This document shows positions 33,868 through 42,416 of a stretch of 64,000 nt of DNA, in pieces (positions within the stretch are counted from its first letter, which is position 1; each line of letters starts with the position of its first letter). The translations under genes and the position numbers were made by a program. The stretch is from NCBI GenBank assembly GCA_035281745.1, contig DATEDI010000005.1, positions 1 to 64,000 on the forward strand, read 5' to 3'. Below the pieces are notes generated by a model that was given only the letters and a program-made list of their open reading frames with translations, had not been told where the DNA came from and searched no databases. This DNA is from 66-474 sp035281745 (GTDB lineage: Bacteria; Pseudomonadota; Gammaproteobacteria; Xanthomonadales; Rhodanobacteraceae).

Positions 33868-34077
33868 GTGGAACGTAGGCCAGTCAGCTCAAGCAATATC
33901 GCCGCAATCGGCTATGACGAAGATAACCAGATACTTGAGGTCGAGTTCAATGACGGGGCGGTTTACCAGTATTCCGGTGTACCTTCGAGTGAGTACGACG
34001 GAATCATGAACGCAGATTCCAAGGGGAAGTATCTTCACGCCAACATCAAGAATCGATACCCGTTTGTGAAGCTGTGA
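33868..34077 (+). CDS. KTSC domain protein
   Basis: A 69-aa single KTSC domain: RRPVSSSNIAAIGYDEDNQI, then LEVEFNDGAVYQYSGVPSSE and YLHANIKNRYPFVKL. The domain is found alone or attached to lysyl-tRNA-synthetase-like proteins, and its role is poorly known. The start is a GTG with AGGAGA upstream, 20 nt after the HerA stop, so it is the last gene of the defence operon. It may be a regulator or sensor of the system; that is inference. Confidence 0.85.
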   Translation: MERRPVSSSNIAAIGYDEDNQILEVEFNDGAVYQYSGVPSSEYDGIMNADSKGKYLHANIKNRYPFVKL

Positions 34078-34438
34078 TTCACGATTTCCACGGCGAAAGT
34101 CATTGGCTTTGGCTGGCGCGCTATGTCGTTCGCACTTCATTGGGCAGTTCGGAGTGGCGGCTAAAGACGCCAAGAGGTCGTGGCCCGTGCGCAGCGCCTA
34201 CCGCTTACACAGACAGCCGCTTGCGGCTGAGAACTTCTTACCTTGGGCATCCAGTCAGATAGTGACGTCCGCTCCAATCATTCGGAGGTATCCGGTCTTC
34301 CCGAACCCGGACCGTCGCGACGGTCGGTCCTCGCCATTTCTAACCGCGCAAGCTGATCACGCCGCCTGGCAGTTTGATCACCGCGGTGCTGGCGCCCGAA
34401 GGCGCCAGCTTTTGCTATTGGAAGTCGTTGCGAGGCGG
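34078..34438. other. Convergent intergenic region with a 16-bp palindrome
   Basis: About 360 nt between convergent genes. No credible coding frame is seen. It holds a perfect palindrome GACCGTCGCGACGGTC (34310-34325) of unknown purpose, possibly a protein-binding site, and near its end an intrinsic terminator serving the plus strand. Confidence 0.6.
34388..34413 (+). terminator. Intrinsic terminator of the defence operon
   Basis: A perfect 9-bp stem GCTGGCGCC / GGCGCCAGC with a CGAA tetraloop, followed by TTTT. It lies about 310 nt after the KTSC gene on the plus strand and 25 nt past the end of the converging LPD7 gene. Confidence 0.85.
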
Positions 34439-35155
34439 CTAGCGGGATCGGTCCTGAACCCTGTCCTCAACCTTCGAGGGACGCGGACGTTCCGCTTTGA
34501 CTTCTGCGGTCGGTAATGTGCGGCCTGTATGCAGGGCGATCGCGATCGAGTCGCGGAAGCGGGAGACAAAAATCTCGGCAGCTTTCTTGGAGTCTATCTT
34601 CGCTTCCGCCACGGCTTTGGCAGCGGCGTCGGCGAGGAATGCCGCCTTGAGCTCCGGATATTTCTTGACGGCGTCATCCCGGTCTTTCTTGGATTCTGCA
34701 TGCAGGAAGGCCTGCACTATGGGGTTCTTCTCCGACTCCCGGCGTTCGGCGCGGCGTTGCAGGATTTCGGCGTCCTTTTGCGTCGGCTCGTAGCCACGTA
34801 CACCCAGGCTTTTTGAAGTTGCCTCGACATAGATTGACTGCTGGAATTGCTTCGAGCCGGTCACCTCGATCTCTTTCCAGCCTCGCGCCTGAGCGATCTC
34901 GACCAGCGCACGCGTGGTGAAGGTGCTGATCGGGTAATAAGCATGCATGCGGCTGCCGCGATCGACGAATTCGATGCGATCCGGACGGTAGGCCGATCGG
35001 AACGCATTGCCGTCCTGGTGATAGTGCGGTTTCAGATGCTCGGGGATGGTGCGGTCGGGGCTGCCCTGCTCGCCACCGATGCGGCGGATCTCGTTCAGCG
35101 GTCGCTTGTTGACGGTGCGGCCACCCTCGGGCAGTGCGGGTGCTTCGTTGCTCAT
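34439..35155 (-). CDS. LPD7 domain protein
   Basis: A 238-aa protein with an LPD7 (large polyvalent protein-associated) domain: HLKPHYHQDGNAFRSAYRPD, RIEFVDRGSRMHAYYPISTF, then TTRALVEIAQARGWKEIEVT and GVRGYEPTQKDAEILQRRAE. LPD7 normally sits at the C-terminus of large conjugative relaxases or primases, but here it stands alone behind virD4. A charged helical tail (about 130-238) follows. It may help DNA processing or transfer as a substrate or relaxosome partner. Confidence 0.8.
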   Translation of the reverse strand: MSNEAPALPEGGRTVNKRPLNEIRRIGGEQGSPDRTIPEHLKPHYHQDGNAFRSAYRPDRIEFVDRGSRMHAYYPISTFTTRALVEIAQARGWKEIEVTGSKQFQQSIYVEATSKSLGVRGYEPTQKDAEILQRRAERRESEKNPIVQAFLHAESKKDRDDAVKKYPELKAAFLADAAAKAVAEAKIDSKKAAEIFVSRFRDSIAIALHTGRTLPTAEVKAERPRPSKVEDRVQDRSR

Positions 35156-35177
35156 AGTGAACTCCTTTGAGAGTTGG

Positions 35178-37040
35178 TTAACGCGACATGGCGGAGAAGA
35201 GCTGATCCGCCGCTGCTTCGGCCTCGGCTTGGGAAACTTCCCCGGAGGGAAGGGTCACGTCGGACAAGTCGAGGCAAAAATCCGACAGTGGACGATCGTA
35301 CACAGTATCAAGAGCGGCCGCCTCCGCGGTGTCGCTGGACGATGAGCCCTCGGTACCGACAGCCGAAACCTGGGGCACGGGTGCCACAAACGGCGGCGAG
35401 CGCCGCCGGTGCATGAACGCCGGATCGCGATGCCAGCGAATCTTGTCGGCCTGGATGGGCGGACAGCCTTTGGCAAGGATCAATGCTTCTTCTTCACCGA
35501 TTTCCTTGACTTCCTGCGGCAGCAACAGAGCCCGCGCATGGTCCGATTCACTCATGGAGCGGGTGCCCTTGGAGAACGCCGACGGTCGTGATGTTGACCT
35601 TGCCTGGTAGGTGTAGGTGCCGAGCTCGCGACTGATTTCAGTGGCGACGGTCATGTCGGGCGGGGTGTAGCTGATCCGGACCTGATGGTTTTGGAAAAAG
35701 GTGCGTGCAGCCTCTTCTCCATACAGCTCGCGAATTTGACTGGGGGACTGGAAGATCGGAAGCAAGCGCACGCCGTAACCACGCAGAAACGCCACGGCCT
35801 CAACGATCAATGGCATTCTGCCCAGCGCTCGGAACTCGTCGAGCAGCAGCAGACACTGATACTTCAGCGCCGGGTTGTGCTCGGGGAGTTCGCGCGTGTT
35901 GAGGTCCACGACTTGCTGGAAGAACAGGTTCAGCAGGGGAGAGAGGCGGGAGAGATTGTCCGGGGTGATGCCGATATAGATGCTTGTGCGCCGCCGCCGC
36001 AGCGCTTCCAGATCAAAGTCGTTCGCCGAGGTCGCGGCATCAAGAATGGGGTTGAGGAACAGCTCGAAGCGTGAGGTAAAGGTCTTGCGGATCGACGTGC
36101 GCGTGTTGTCCGAGGTCCGAACGTAGTCCAGCAGCGCGTGCGTGCAGGAATCGCTGTAGGGCGTTCCCTGCGCCTGATGCGCTTCGATGATTCCGGTGAA
36201 CCGCTGGTCGTCGCCGGCGAAGGATTCGCGCGCGACCTGGCCGAGCGTGACTGGCTTGCCCGGTGTTTCGAGAAGATACAGGACTAGACCGAGGAACAAT
36301 GAGCGGCACGAGGCCGTCCAGATCGGGTCGGTGCCGGCAATGTCCGGAAAAAGAATGTGGGCGATCTTCTGGATGTCGTCGACCCGCAGCGAGGCGTCTT
36401 CGCGGATGTAAGCGAGGGGGTTCCAGCGATGCGTTTGGCGGAGCGGCGAGGCCGGATCGAACAGAAACACGTCATGGCCGTGTGCGGCACGAAAGCCGGC
36501 AGTGATCTCCCAGTTCTCCTTTTTGATGTCCAGCACGATGACCGAGTGGTTCCAGTTGAGCAGGTTGGGAATCACCACGCCCACGCCCTTGCCTGAACCC
36601 GTCGGGGCGGCCAGCATCACATGGGGGTACTTGTCGATGCCTGCTGTCAGGAATTGCTTGCTGCGGCGACCCACGATGATCCCGTCGCCGGTCTGTTCGA
36701 GCAGCGCCGCCCGACGAATCTCCCCCAGCCTGGCGAAACGCGCCCGACCGTGCTGCGGCGGTTTGGATTTGAAGAAGAACAGCGCGAGCGGCGCCAGCAC
36801 CACCACGGTTGCTGCCCCGCCACTTCCGATCAGCCAGTGCTTGATGCCGGCGACCGCGCCGTAGCTCTTGAAATAGGCGGGCCAAGTCAGCAGCGTAGCC
36901 GCAGGTTGATCATGGCCGTGGAACGCCAGCCACAGGAAGGCGTGACCGGCCAGCCACAGCCAAGCCGGCACGGCGCACAGTGCCAGCAGCACGATGAGGG
37001 TTGTCCTAACCCAGAAGGGTGCGCTTGCGTTGCGGGTCAT
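35178..37040 (-). CDS. virD4: Type IV coupling protein VirD4
   Basis: A 620-aa inner-membrane coupling ATPase that hands the relaxase-DNA complex to the secretion channel. Two N-terminal membrane segments lie near residues 8-35 and 58-82. Walker A is APTGSGKGVGVVIPN, Walker B CLLLLDEFRALGR, and the signature NLSRLSPLLNLFFQQVVDLN lies between. The ATG at 37040 lies inside the end of virB11 (35-nt overlap). The C-terminal acidic tail (about 545-620) could recognise substrate. Confidence 0.94.
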   Translation of the reverse strand: MTRNASAPFWVRTTLIVLLALCAVPAWLWLAGHAFLWLAFHGHDQPAATLLTWPAYFKSYGAVAGIKHWLIGSGGAATVVVLAPLALFFFKSKPPQHGRARFARLGEIRRAALLEQTGDGIIVGRRSKQFLTAGIDKYPHVMLAAPTGSGKGVGVVIPNLLNWNHSVIVLDIKKENWEITAGFRAAHGHDVFLFDPASPLRQTHRWNPLAYIREDASLRVDDIQKIAHILFPDIAGTDPIWTASCRSLFLGLVLYLLETPGKPVTLGQVARESFAGDDQRFTGIIEAHQAQGTPYSDSCTHALLDYVRTSDNTRTSIRKTFTSRFELFLNPILDAATSANDFDLEALRRRRTSIYIGITPDNLSRLSPLLNLFFQQVVDLNTRELPEHNPALKYQCLLLLDEFRALGRMPLIVEAVAFLRGYGVRLLPIFQSPSQIRELYGEEAARTFFQNHQVRISYTPPDMTVATEISRELGTYTYQARSTSRPSAFSKGTRSMSESDHARALLLPQEVKEIGEEEALILAKGCPPIQADKIRWHRDPAFMHRRRSPPFVAPVPQVSAVGTEGSSSSDTAEAAALDTVYDRPLSDFCLDLSDVTLPSGEVSQAEAEAAADQLFSAMSR

Positions 37041-38058
37041 AGTAGATACCGGTGACGCGGCGCATCTTGTCGACCACCGAGAACTGGATGACGGCGTCGA
37101 CAAGCATGAACAGTAGTTGCTTGATGTCCTCACGCGACAGGTGTGCGCCCCCCGCAGATTCCTTGACCAGTAACATGAGTTGCTCGATGGCCAGGCGCGG
37201 CGAGGTCGCATGCACGGAGGTGATTGATCCGGGATGTCCGGAATTGACGTTGCGCAGAAAGTAGAAGGCTTCGTCCGAACGCAACTCGGCCAGCAGGATG
37301 CGATCGGGTTTCATGCGTAAGCAGGCTTCCAGCAGCATCTTCGGTGTTGCCCTTGAAACGCCCTGGCCGTCCTTGGAGTAGAACAGCCGTACATGGTTGG
37401 GCTGCTTGAGGATGTCGAGTTCGGGCGTGTCTTCGATGGTGATCAAACGCTCTTCGGAAGGGATCAGATCGACGAGCGCTTTCATGGCGGTGGTCTTGCC
37501 GGAGCCGGTGGCGCCGGAGATCACGATGTTTTGCTTCGTGCGCACGGCGAGTTCCATGAACTCGCGGACGCGGTGCGCGGCGAGCAATCCGGACAACTGG
37601 TCCTCCAGTGGCCGCGCGGGGTCTTCGTCGACGAGAACCTTTTCGAAGGCGCCGGACTTTTCATAGTCATGCAGATTAAAGCGCAACTTCGAGGGCTTGC
37701 GGATGGTGAAACTGACGGTCCCCGCAGGTACCGCGGGCGGCACAATGACCTGGACGCGCTCGCCGGTTGGCAGTACGGCCGCAACCAACGGTGCGCCCTC
37801 GTGAATCGTCTGTTGCGTGGAATTGGCAATCAAGGTGGCGAAGGTGCGCAGGTGGTCATACGTCAGCAGCGGCATTGCATGAACCCGCCAGCCGCCCTGT
37901 CCTTCCGTCCACACCTCGCCCGGCCGATTGATGACGACTTCGGTTACATCCCGGGCGAGCAGTCCGCGCAAGGGCTGCAGGAACGTCTCGACGGCCGAGG
38001 ACGCCTGTGCTGCGGCCGGTGGGCTGATCGACACCTCAGCGGGCTGCGGTAAGTCCAT
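37006..38058 (-). CDS. virB11: P-type secretion ATPase VirB11
   Basis: A 350-aa hexameric traffic ATPase of the T4SS at the inner membrane. The N-terminal domain has RDVTEVVINRPGEVWTEGQG. The C-terminal RecA domain shows Walker A SGATGSGKTTAMK, the Asp box LITIEDTPELDI, Walker B region RILLAELRSDEAF, and His box GSITSVHATSPRLAIEQL. GGGGA precedes the ATG at 38058; an ATG two codons upstream is possible. It overlaps virB10 by 23 nt. Confidence 0.95.
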   Translation of the reverse strand: MDLPQPAEVSISPPAAAQASSAVETFLQPLRGLLARDVTEVVINRPGEVWTEGQGGWRVHAMPLLTYDHLRTFATLIANSTQQTIHEGAPLVAAVLPTGERVQVIVPPAVPAGTVSFTIRKPSKLRFNLHDYEKSGAFEKVLVDEDPARPLEDQLSGLLAAHRVREFMELAVRTKQNIVISGATGSGKTTAMKALVDLIPSEERLITIEDTPELDILKQPNHVRLFYSKDGQGVSRATPKMLLEACLRMKPDRILLAELRSDEAFYFLRNVNSGHPGSITSVHATSPRLAIEQLMLLVKESAGGAHLSREDIKQLLFMLVDAVIQFSVVDKMRRVTGIYYDPQRKRTLLG

Positions 38059-39178
38059 ATACATCCCCGAAGTACAGATCACGTGCGACGAAGATATTGA
38101 CGTGCGAGCCCTGCGCCTTGGTCAGCGTCGGTGGGATGTTGACGGTGTTCTCGACGATGATCGCCGCGGCGTCATTGGCCGAATTCGTGGTATTCGTGAA
38201 GGTGAGGCTGTTGTTGTTCGAACCGCTGCCGTTTTGAACAGCGCTCGATGTCAGGTCATCGACGACCGAAACCAGCAACGCAGAACCAAAGCGTGCCCAG
38301 AAGTGATTGTCGACTTTGCCATCGAGCCCCGAGCGCCCGAGCGCGTCGGTATTGGGCGAGTCGAGATTGACGATGACGCCATCGGGTGTTTCGGCCCGCG
38401 TCCACAACACGAAAATGCGGCTTTGGCCATGGCGGAGTTGCGCGGCCTGGTATTGACCGACCAGGCGCGAGCCCCGTTCGAGCAGGAGCACCTTGCCATT
38501 GGTCGAGTAGATGTTGCGCGCGAGGACGCAACTCGTCATGCCGGGTACCTCCGAGGACAAGGCGGTCTGCAGGATGCAGTCGAGGAACATTCCTTCGGTC
38601 AGGGTCATGTTCGGGTCGGGCAGCAACGATGCACTGACCTGCGCAGTGCGTGTGGCGCTCAGTGCATTGGACAGCGTGCTTTGCGGCGGCTGACCCTGTT
38701 GCCCACGAATTCCTTGCTCCCCAATCGTGTAACTGGGTAAGCCCGGCAACGCCATCGCAGTTGCTTGCTCACCGGCGTTTTGTTTGGCGAGGCCGGCGCT
38801 TCCGATTGCCAGCAGCGGCGCCCGTTTGCGGCGCTCGGCGAGATCCGCCGCAGCTTTTTGCGCGGGTGTCATTGCCGGCGCGGGTGTTTGCCCCGCGAAG
38901 GCCGGTGCCGCAGTGTTCGAACTCGGCGGAGGCGGTGGAGCGTTTTTCTTGTCGAAGGCGTTACGCGTCAGATCGGGCGGGGTCGGGTTGAGGGTGGCGA
39001 CATGCGAAGTGTGGTTGCGGCTCACCAGTGCACCCAGCATCGCGCGTGCGGCGAGCGCAATGACGAGCACGGTACCGAGCGCGATCAGCACCAGCAGGAA
39101 CCATCGGTTGCCTTTGCGGGGTCTACCCACTTGCGGGATACCGCGTTCGGTGACTTCGTTGGATGGGTCGAGGCTCAT
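38036..39178 (-). CDS. virB10: T4SS core protein VirB10
   Basis: A 380-aa protein spanning both membranes as the scaffold of the outer-membrane core complex. One transmembrane helix lies near residues 25-48 (WFLLVLIALGTVLVIALAAR). A proline-rich periplasmic linker is at 78-95. The C-terminal TrbI barrel starts about 195 (GMFLDCILQTALSSEVPGMT), with NIYSTNGKVLLLERGSRLVG and SPNTDALGRSGLDG. The start overlaps the end of virB9 by 4 nt. Confidence 0.95.
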   Translation of the reverse strand: MSLDPSNEVTERGIPQVGRPRKGNRWFLLVLIALGTVLVIALAARAMLGALVSRNHTSHVATLNPTPPDLTRNAFDKKNAPPPPPSSNTAAPAFAGQTPAPAMTPAQKAAADLAERRKRAPLLAIGSAGLAKQNAGEQATAMALPGLPSYTIGEQGIRGQQGQPPQSTLSNALSATRTAQVSASLLPDPNMTLTEGMFLDCILQTALSSEVPGMTSCVLARNIYSTNGKVLLLERGSRLVGQYQAAQLRHGQSRIFVLWTRAETPDGVIVNLDSPNTDALGRSGLDGKVDNHFWARFGSALLVSVVDDLTSSAVQNGSGSNNNSLTFTNTTNSANDAAAIIVENTVNIPPTLTKAQGSHVNIFVARDLYFGDVYGLTAAR

Positions 39179-40167
39179 GGGGAATGGCCTTGGTCGGGCT
39201 CGGCGTGCTGCACTTGGGGAGGGGGTGGCATCACGGTGTGGGAAGGAGGCACGGCTGCGGGTCGCAGCGGAGCGGAAGACGCACCCGGGCCTGTCGTTTG
39301 CGCCGTCGGAATCACAATCCCAGGCGCCGCATTCACGTTTCCGCGAGGGGCTTGCGGGCGAAGGGTCCGCTGTACGTCCGGGCTTACCGTATCGGTGGGT
39401 GTGGCGACGCCGCGCGGGTTGTAACCGCGATTCTGGATGCAGGCAACCGACTTGCCACGGCGCAGGACGAACTTGCGTGCAGTCGTTTGAACGACGTAGT
39501 CGTCATGGCGCATCTGGCCGTTGACCAGGCTTTCGGTGCCATCGGCATTGATGATGAAAACCGCGGGGATTTCCTGCGCATTGGGGAAACGCAGGTAGGT
39601 GAAGCGGCCATCGTCGAAGACCTCGGAGGGCCACAAGCTGCGCTCGCCGCAGGCGTAATAGTCCCAGTTGATCGGTTTGGGGGTTGCATCGAGTTTGGCC
39701 AGGAGCCGTGCCTGATCCGCGCCGGCGCGCTTTGCCCGGATCAGGGCCGCCGCATCGTCGGGGTAGCGGAATCGCACTTCGAAGAACATGCCTGTACTAT
39801 GCGCGCCGGTGAGTCCGGTGACATGCCGCGCGTCCAGCGAAAGTTGGTAGACGCGCTTGTTGGTGACCACCGTCGCGTTCGTGACCGCGTTGTCCTCGCG
39901 TGGCTTCACGAACAGATGCGAGCCGGCAGGCGCGACTTCCCATGCCAGCGAATCGCCGAGTGCGATGTTCTGCACGTGTTCGCCGGGAGCAAACTCGATA
40001 TCGGTCGAGTAGCCGTAGTGGCCAACGATCTTGACCACATCGGACGCGTTGTAAGCGACCGTCTTGATGCGGGCATCGTATGGGCCGCCTTTCGGAATGG
40101 TCTCGGCCGATGCGAAGATCGGGGGGAGCAGCAGGAACAGCAGCAAAGCGGACGAGAACGCGCGCAT
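39175..40167 (-). CDS. virB9: T4SS core protein VirB9
   Basis: A 330-aa periplasmic/outer-membrane core protein (CagX/TrbG fold). A signal peptide covers about residues 1-21. The N-terminal domain has YNASDVVKIVGHYGYSTDIE and FAPGEHVQNIALGDSLAWEV, the C-terminal domain INWDYYACGERSLWPSEVFD and FTYLRFPNAQEIPAVFIIN. A proline-rich tail of about 60 residues extends past the usual end. It forms the ring with VirB7 and VirB10. Confidence 0.95.
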   Translation of the reverse strand: MRAFSSALLLFLLLPPIFASAETIPKGGPYDARIKTVAYNASDVVKIVGHYGYSTDIEFAPGEHVQNIALGDSLAWEVAPAGSHLFVKPREDNAVTNATVVTNKRVYQLSLDARHVTGLTGAHSTGMFFEVRFRYPDDAAALIRAKRAGADQARLLAKLDATPKPINWDYYACGERSLWPSEVFDDGRFTYLRFPNAQEIPAVFIINADGTESLVNGQMRHDDYVVQTTARKFVLRRGKSVACIQNRGYNPRGVATPTDTVSPDVQRTLRPQAPRGNVNAAPGIVIPTAQTTGPGASSAPLRPAAVPPSHTVMPPPPQVQHAEPDQGHSP

Positions 40168-40169
40168 GG

Positions 40170-40853
40170 TCAGGCTCCCGTCGGCACGGTTTCGGGGTCA
40201 AGCCGGTAATCGCTCACCTGAAACCCGATCGGATCGACCAGGCGTGCCTTCTCACCGGTTGGCGGATTCAGATAGCGATAGGTGATCGTCGCAATCCAGC
40301 GGGTGACGCGGTCCCGCGCATTGGGCAGGTGTTCGGTGCGCGTAAAGCGCACTTGCGCGACGCCCTTGCCGAGGAAGGCGATCGCATTCACCGAGACATC
40401 GACCTGTCCGTCTTTCCCGTACACCGCGGTGGGTGAGTGCGGATTGTTCGGCTTGATCTGCTCGAAGTAGGCATTCGCGACTTGCGGCGCCGACATGGTC
40501 GTGACGGCTTCATAGTCGGGGTATGCCATCGCACTCGAGTAGGAATCCCGATACGTCACGTAACGCGCAAGAAAATACTTGTCGATCGCCTCGTTGTAGG
40601 ACTCTCGTTGATCGGTCAGACGCGTCACGATATCGGTCGCGCCCGTGTTCTTGTCCACCCGCACCACGAAGGGCTCGACCGTCTTCAGCGGGGTCAGCAA
40701 CGCGACCGCAACCACGGCGACAAGTGCGATCGCAAGGCCGACACCGGCGAAGATCCAGGCGCGGCGTTCGGATCGATGCGCACGCACGACCTGATCGGTT
40801 TCCCATGCCTTGGCGGCATCGAGGAAGGCGACAGTTTCCGGGCAATCCTTCAT
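40170..40853 (-). CDS. virB8: T4SS inner-membrane protein VirB8
   Basis: A 227-aa bitopic protein that nucleates assembly of the translocation channel. One membrane helix lies near residues 32-53 (IFAGVGLAIALVAVVAVALL). The periplasmic NTF2-like domain has TVEPFVVRVDKNTGATDIVT, the conserved YFLARYVTYRDSYSSAMAYP and AQVRFTRTEH. The ATG has GAAGG upstream and overlaps the stop of the small VirB7-like gene by 4 nt. Confidence 0.94.
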   Translation of the reverse strand: MKDCPETVAFLDAAKAWETDQVVRAHRSERRAWIFAGVGLAIALVAVVAVALLTPLKTVEPFVVRVDKNTGATDIVTRLTDQRESYNEAIDKYFLARYVTYRDSYSSAMAYPDYEAVTTMSAPQVANAYFEQIKPNNPHSPTAVYGKDGQVDVSVNAIAFLGKGVAQVRFTRTEHLPNARDRVTRWIATITYRYLNPPTGEKARLVDPIGFQVSDYRLDPETVPTGA

Positions 40854-41017
40854 GGCGCCTTCTTCTCCGGCGTGGGGTAGTGATCGGGGGGGTTGATCGG
40901 CGTATAGGCACCGTGACAATCGGGCGCCCTGTCAGGGGTGGACGCGCAAGCAGCCAAAGCGAGCAGTGCGCCGAGCAGCAGGGCTCCGCGCAAGATCGGC
41001 GTGAGTCGACGAGTCAT
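40850..41017 (-). CDS. virB7: VirB7-like lipoprotein (55 aa)
   Basis: A short frame found by direct translation. It starts MTRRLTPILRGALLLGALLA and carries a lipobox LAAC with the lipid-anchored cysteine at residue 24, followed by ASTPDRAPDCHGAYTPINPP. Size, lipobox and position between virB6 and virB8 fit VirB7, the lipoprotein that caps VirB9 in the outer membrane. A second cysteine (residue 34) could form a disulphide with VirB9, as known in Agrobacterium. Its stop overlaps the virB8 start by 3 nt. Confidence 0.82.
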   Translation of the reverse strand: MTRRLTPILRGALLLGALLALAACASTPDRAPDCHGAYTPINPPDHYPTPEKKAP

Positions 41018-41028
41018 GGGGTGTTCCT

Positions 41029-42102
41029 TCAGATCGTGGTTCGGTTACGGGCTTGCCACGTGCGACGCACCAAGCCCGAGGCGCTCTGACCCATGAGATG
41101 TCGGGAGAGCCGCTCGCTGGGCGTCATGGACAGGCCGCGTTCGGCGCGATCACGCGACCAGCCCTTGTGGGAGTGGCCCGTGCTGATCGCGCGACCGGCG
41201 CCCATGGCCAGAAATCCGGCGCCGGCCAGGCGTCCCAATACACCCTGCGTCTGCAGGGCCAATCCGCCGCCCAGGGCGGAGGCGATCGCGCGGGTTTGAA
41301 AGAGCACGGCGAGTGTGGCCAGCGTCGCGCCGAAAACCTTCAGGGTGTCGATGACCAGTTCATTCCATTGATCGGTGTTGATCTGGGTCAGGTAGTCGCT
41401 CAGGAAGTGAAAGCACAAGCTGATCGCGCACGCGACCAGCAGGAACAGGACCGCAAAGTTGACAACCTGGCCAAGCCACGCCTCGAAGAATCGCTGGGTC
41501 TGCGGAAAGATCGCCAGCAGGATGAAGAGCGGACCGATCGCCAGCAGCAAGGCCGTGGAGATGAAGGCCATGAAAATGATCCCGCACGCGAGTGCGACAA
41601 TCACCGTCACCGAGAGCCAAATCACCAAGGCAAGGAAGTAGAAGCCGACGCCGCCGAAGCCCGTCACTCCACCTTGCGATTTACCGCGCGACCAAGCTTT
41701 GTCACCTATTTGAATTCCCTGATTCTCTGCGTTGTCGAGAACATCCGCGATCGTTGCAGGCGAACTTCCGGAAGTTGAACCGGGTGCCACCAGATCCGCC
41801 GCGACGGCGCTGGGCGCTTGAAGGAAGAACCGCGCGACCTGGCCTTGATAGAAGCCGGCCGTCAACGCAAACGCGACGATGACCACGATGCGGATGACGC
41901 GCTTTGCGCCGTCGGTGAAGGGCTCGCTGATCCGGCCGCTGGCGATCCCTACGGCCCACAACAGCACATAGATGGTGAGCAGCGCCGTGGCCGCTCCACC
42001 AATGATGGCGACCATCGTCGAGGATGCGGCGTTGACGTAATTGGTCGTCGTGGTGACGATCGAGTCGAGCAACCAATGCGCTATGCGTGTATTGCTGGCC
42101 AA
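41029..42102 (-). CDS. virB6: T4SS inner-membrane channel protein VirB6
   Basis: A 357-aa polytopic protein of the VirB6/TrbL family with about six hydrophobic helices, including VAIIGGAATALLTIYVLLWA, VTVIVALACGIIFMAFISTA and FAVLFLLVACAISLCFHFLS. It forms part of the inner-membrane translocation channel. The soluble tail after about residue 295 is basic. The gene lies between the entry-exclusion lipoprotein and virB7, the usual place. Confidence 0.93.
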   Translation of the reverse strand: MASNTRIAHWLLDSIVTTTTNYVNAASSTMVAIIGGAATALLTIYVLLWAVGIASGRISEPFTDGAKRVIRIVVIVAFALTAGFYQGQVARFFLQAPSAVAADLVAPGSTSGSSPATIADVLDNAENQGIQIGDKAWSRGKSQGGVTGFGGVGFYFLALVIWLSVTVIVALACGIIFMAFISTALLLAIGPLFILLAIFPQTQRFFEAWLGQVVNFAVLFLLVACAISLCFHFLSDYLTQINTDQWNELVIDTLKVFGATLATLAVLFQTRAIASALGGGLALQTQGVLGRLAGAGFLAMGAGRAISTGHSHKGWSRDRAERGLSMTPSERLSRHLMGQSASGLVRRTWQARNRTTI

Positions 42103-42120
42103 GGCTATTCAGTCCTTCAC

Positions 42121-42396
42121 TCATTTCTCGGGGCAGGCAGCCGCAGGCGGCTTGCCGTCGTACGCATCCATTGCCTCCTGGCAGGTTTCGGCCTTGTCAG
42201 CAACGCCGCACCAGGGATTGGTCATCCGATCTGCCGCAGTCGAAGATTCGTTGCACTTGGCGAAAGCGGCATCGCGTTTTGGCTGGTTCTGCTTCCCCAA
42301 CAGCGTGTGGTAATCGGGCACACGGTCGGCAGAGTGGGAACAGCCGGCGAGCGCCACGACGGCGGCGGCGAGGAGGAAGGTCAAGGGACGTTGCAT
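42121..42396 (-). CDS. eexN: EexN-like entry-exclusion lipoprotein
   Basis: A 91-aa lipoprotein with lipobox LAGC (Cys at residue 19). The mature part has VPDYHTLLGKQNQPKRDAAF and AKCNESSTAADRMTNPWC, resembling EexN, whose pattern is Y-(Y/H)-L-x-n-R-x2-K-x2-C-x-N-n-P-x-C. EexN-type proteins block redundant transfer into a cell that already holds the element. Its place between virB5 and virB6 matches eex in IncN/IncW systems. Confidence 0.75.
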   Translation of the reverse strand: MQRPLTFLLAAAVVALAGCSHSADRVPDYHTLLGKQNQPKRDAAFAKCNESSTAADRMTNPWCGVADKAETCQEAMDAYDGKPPAAACPEK

Positions 42397-42416
42397 CGTG
42401 GTGTTCTCCGGTTGGG

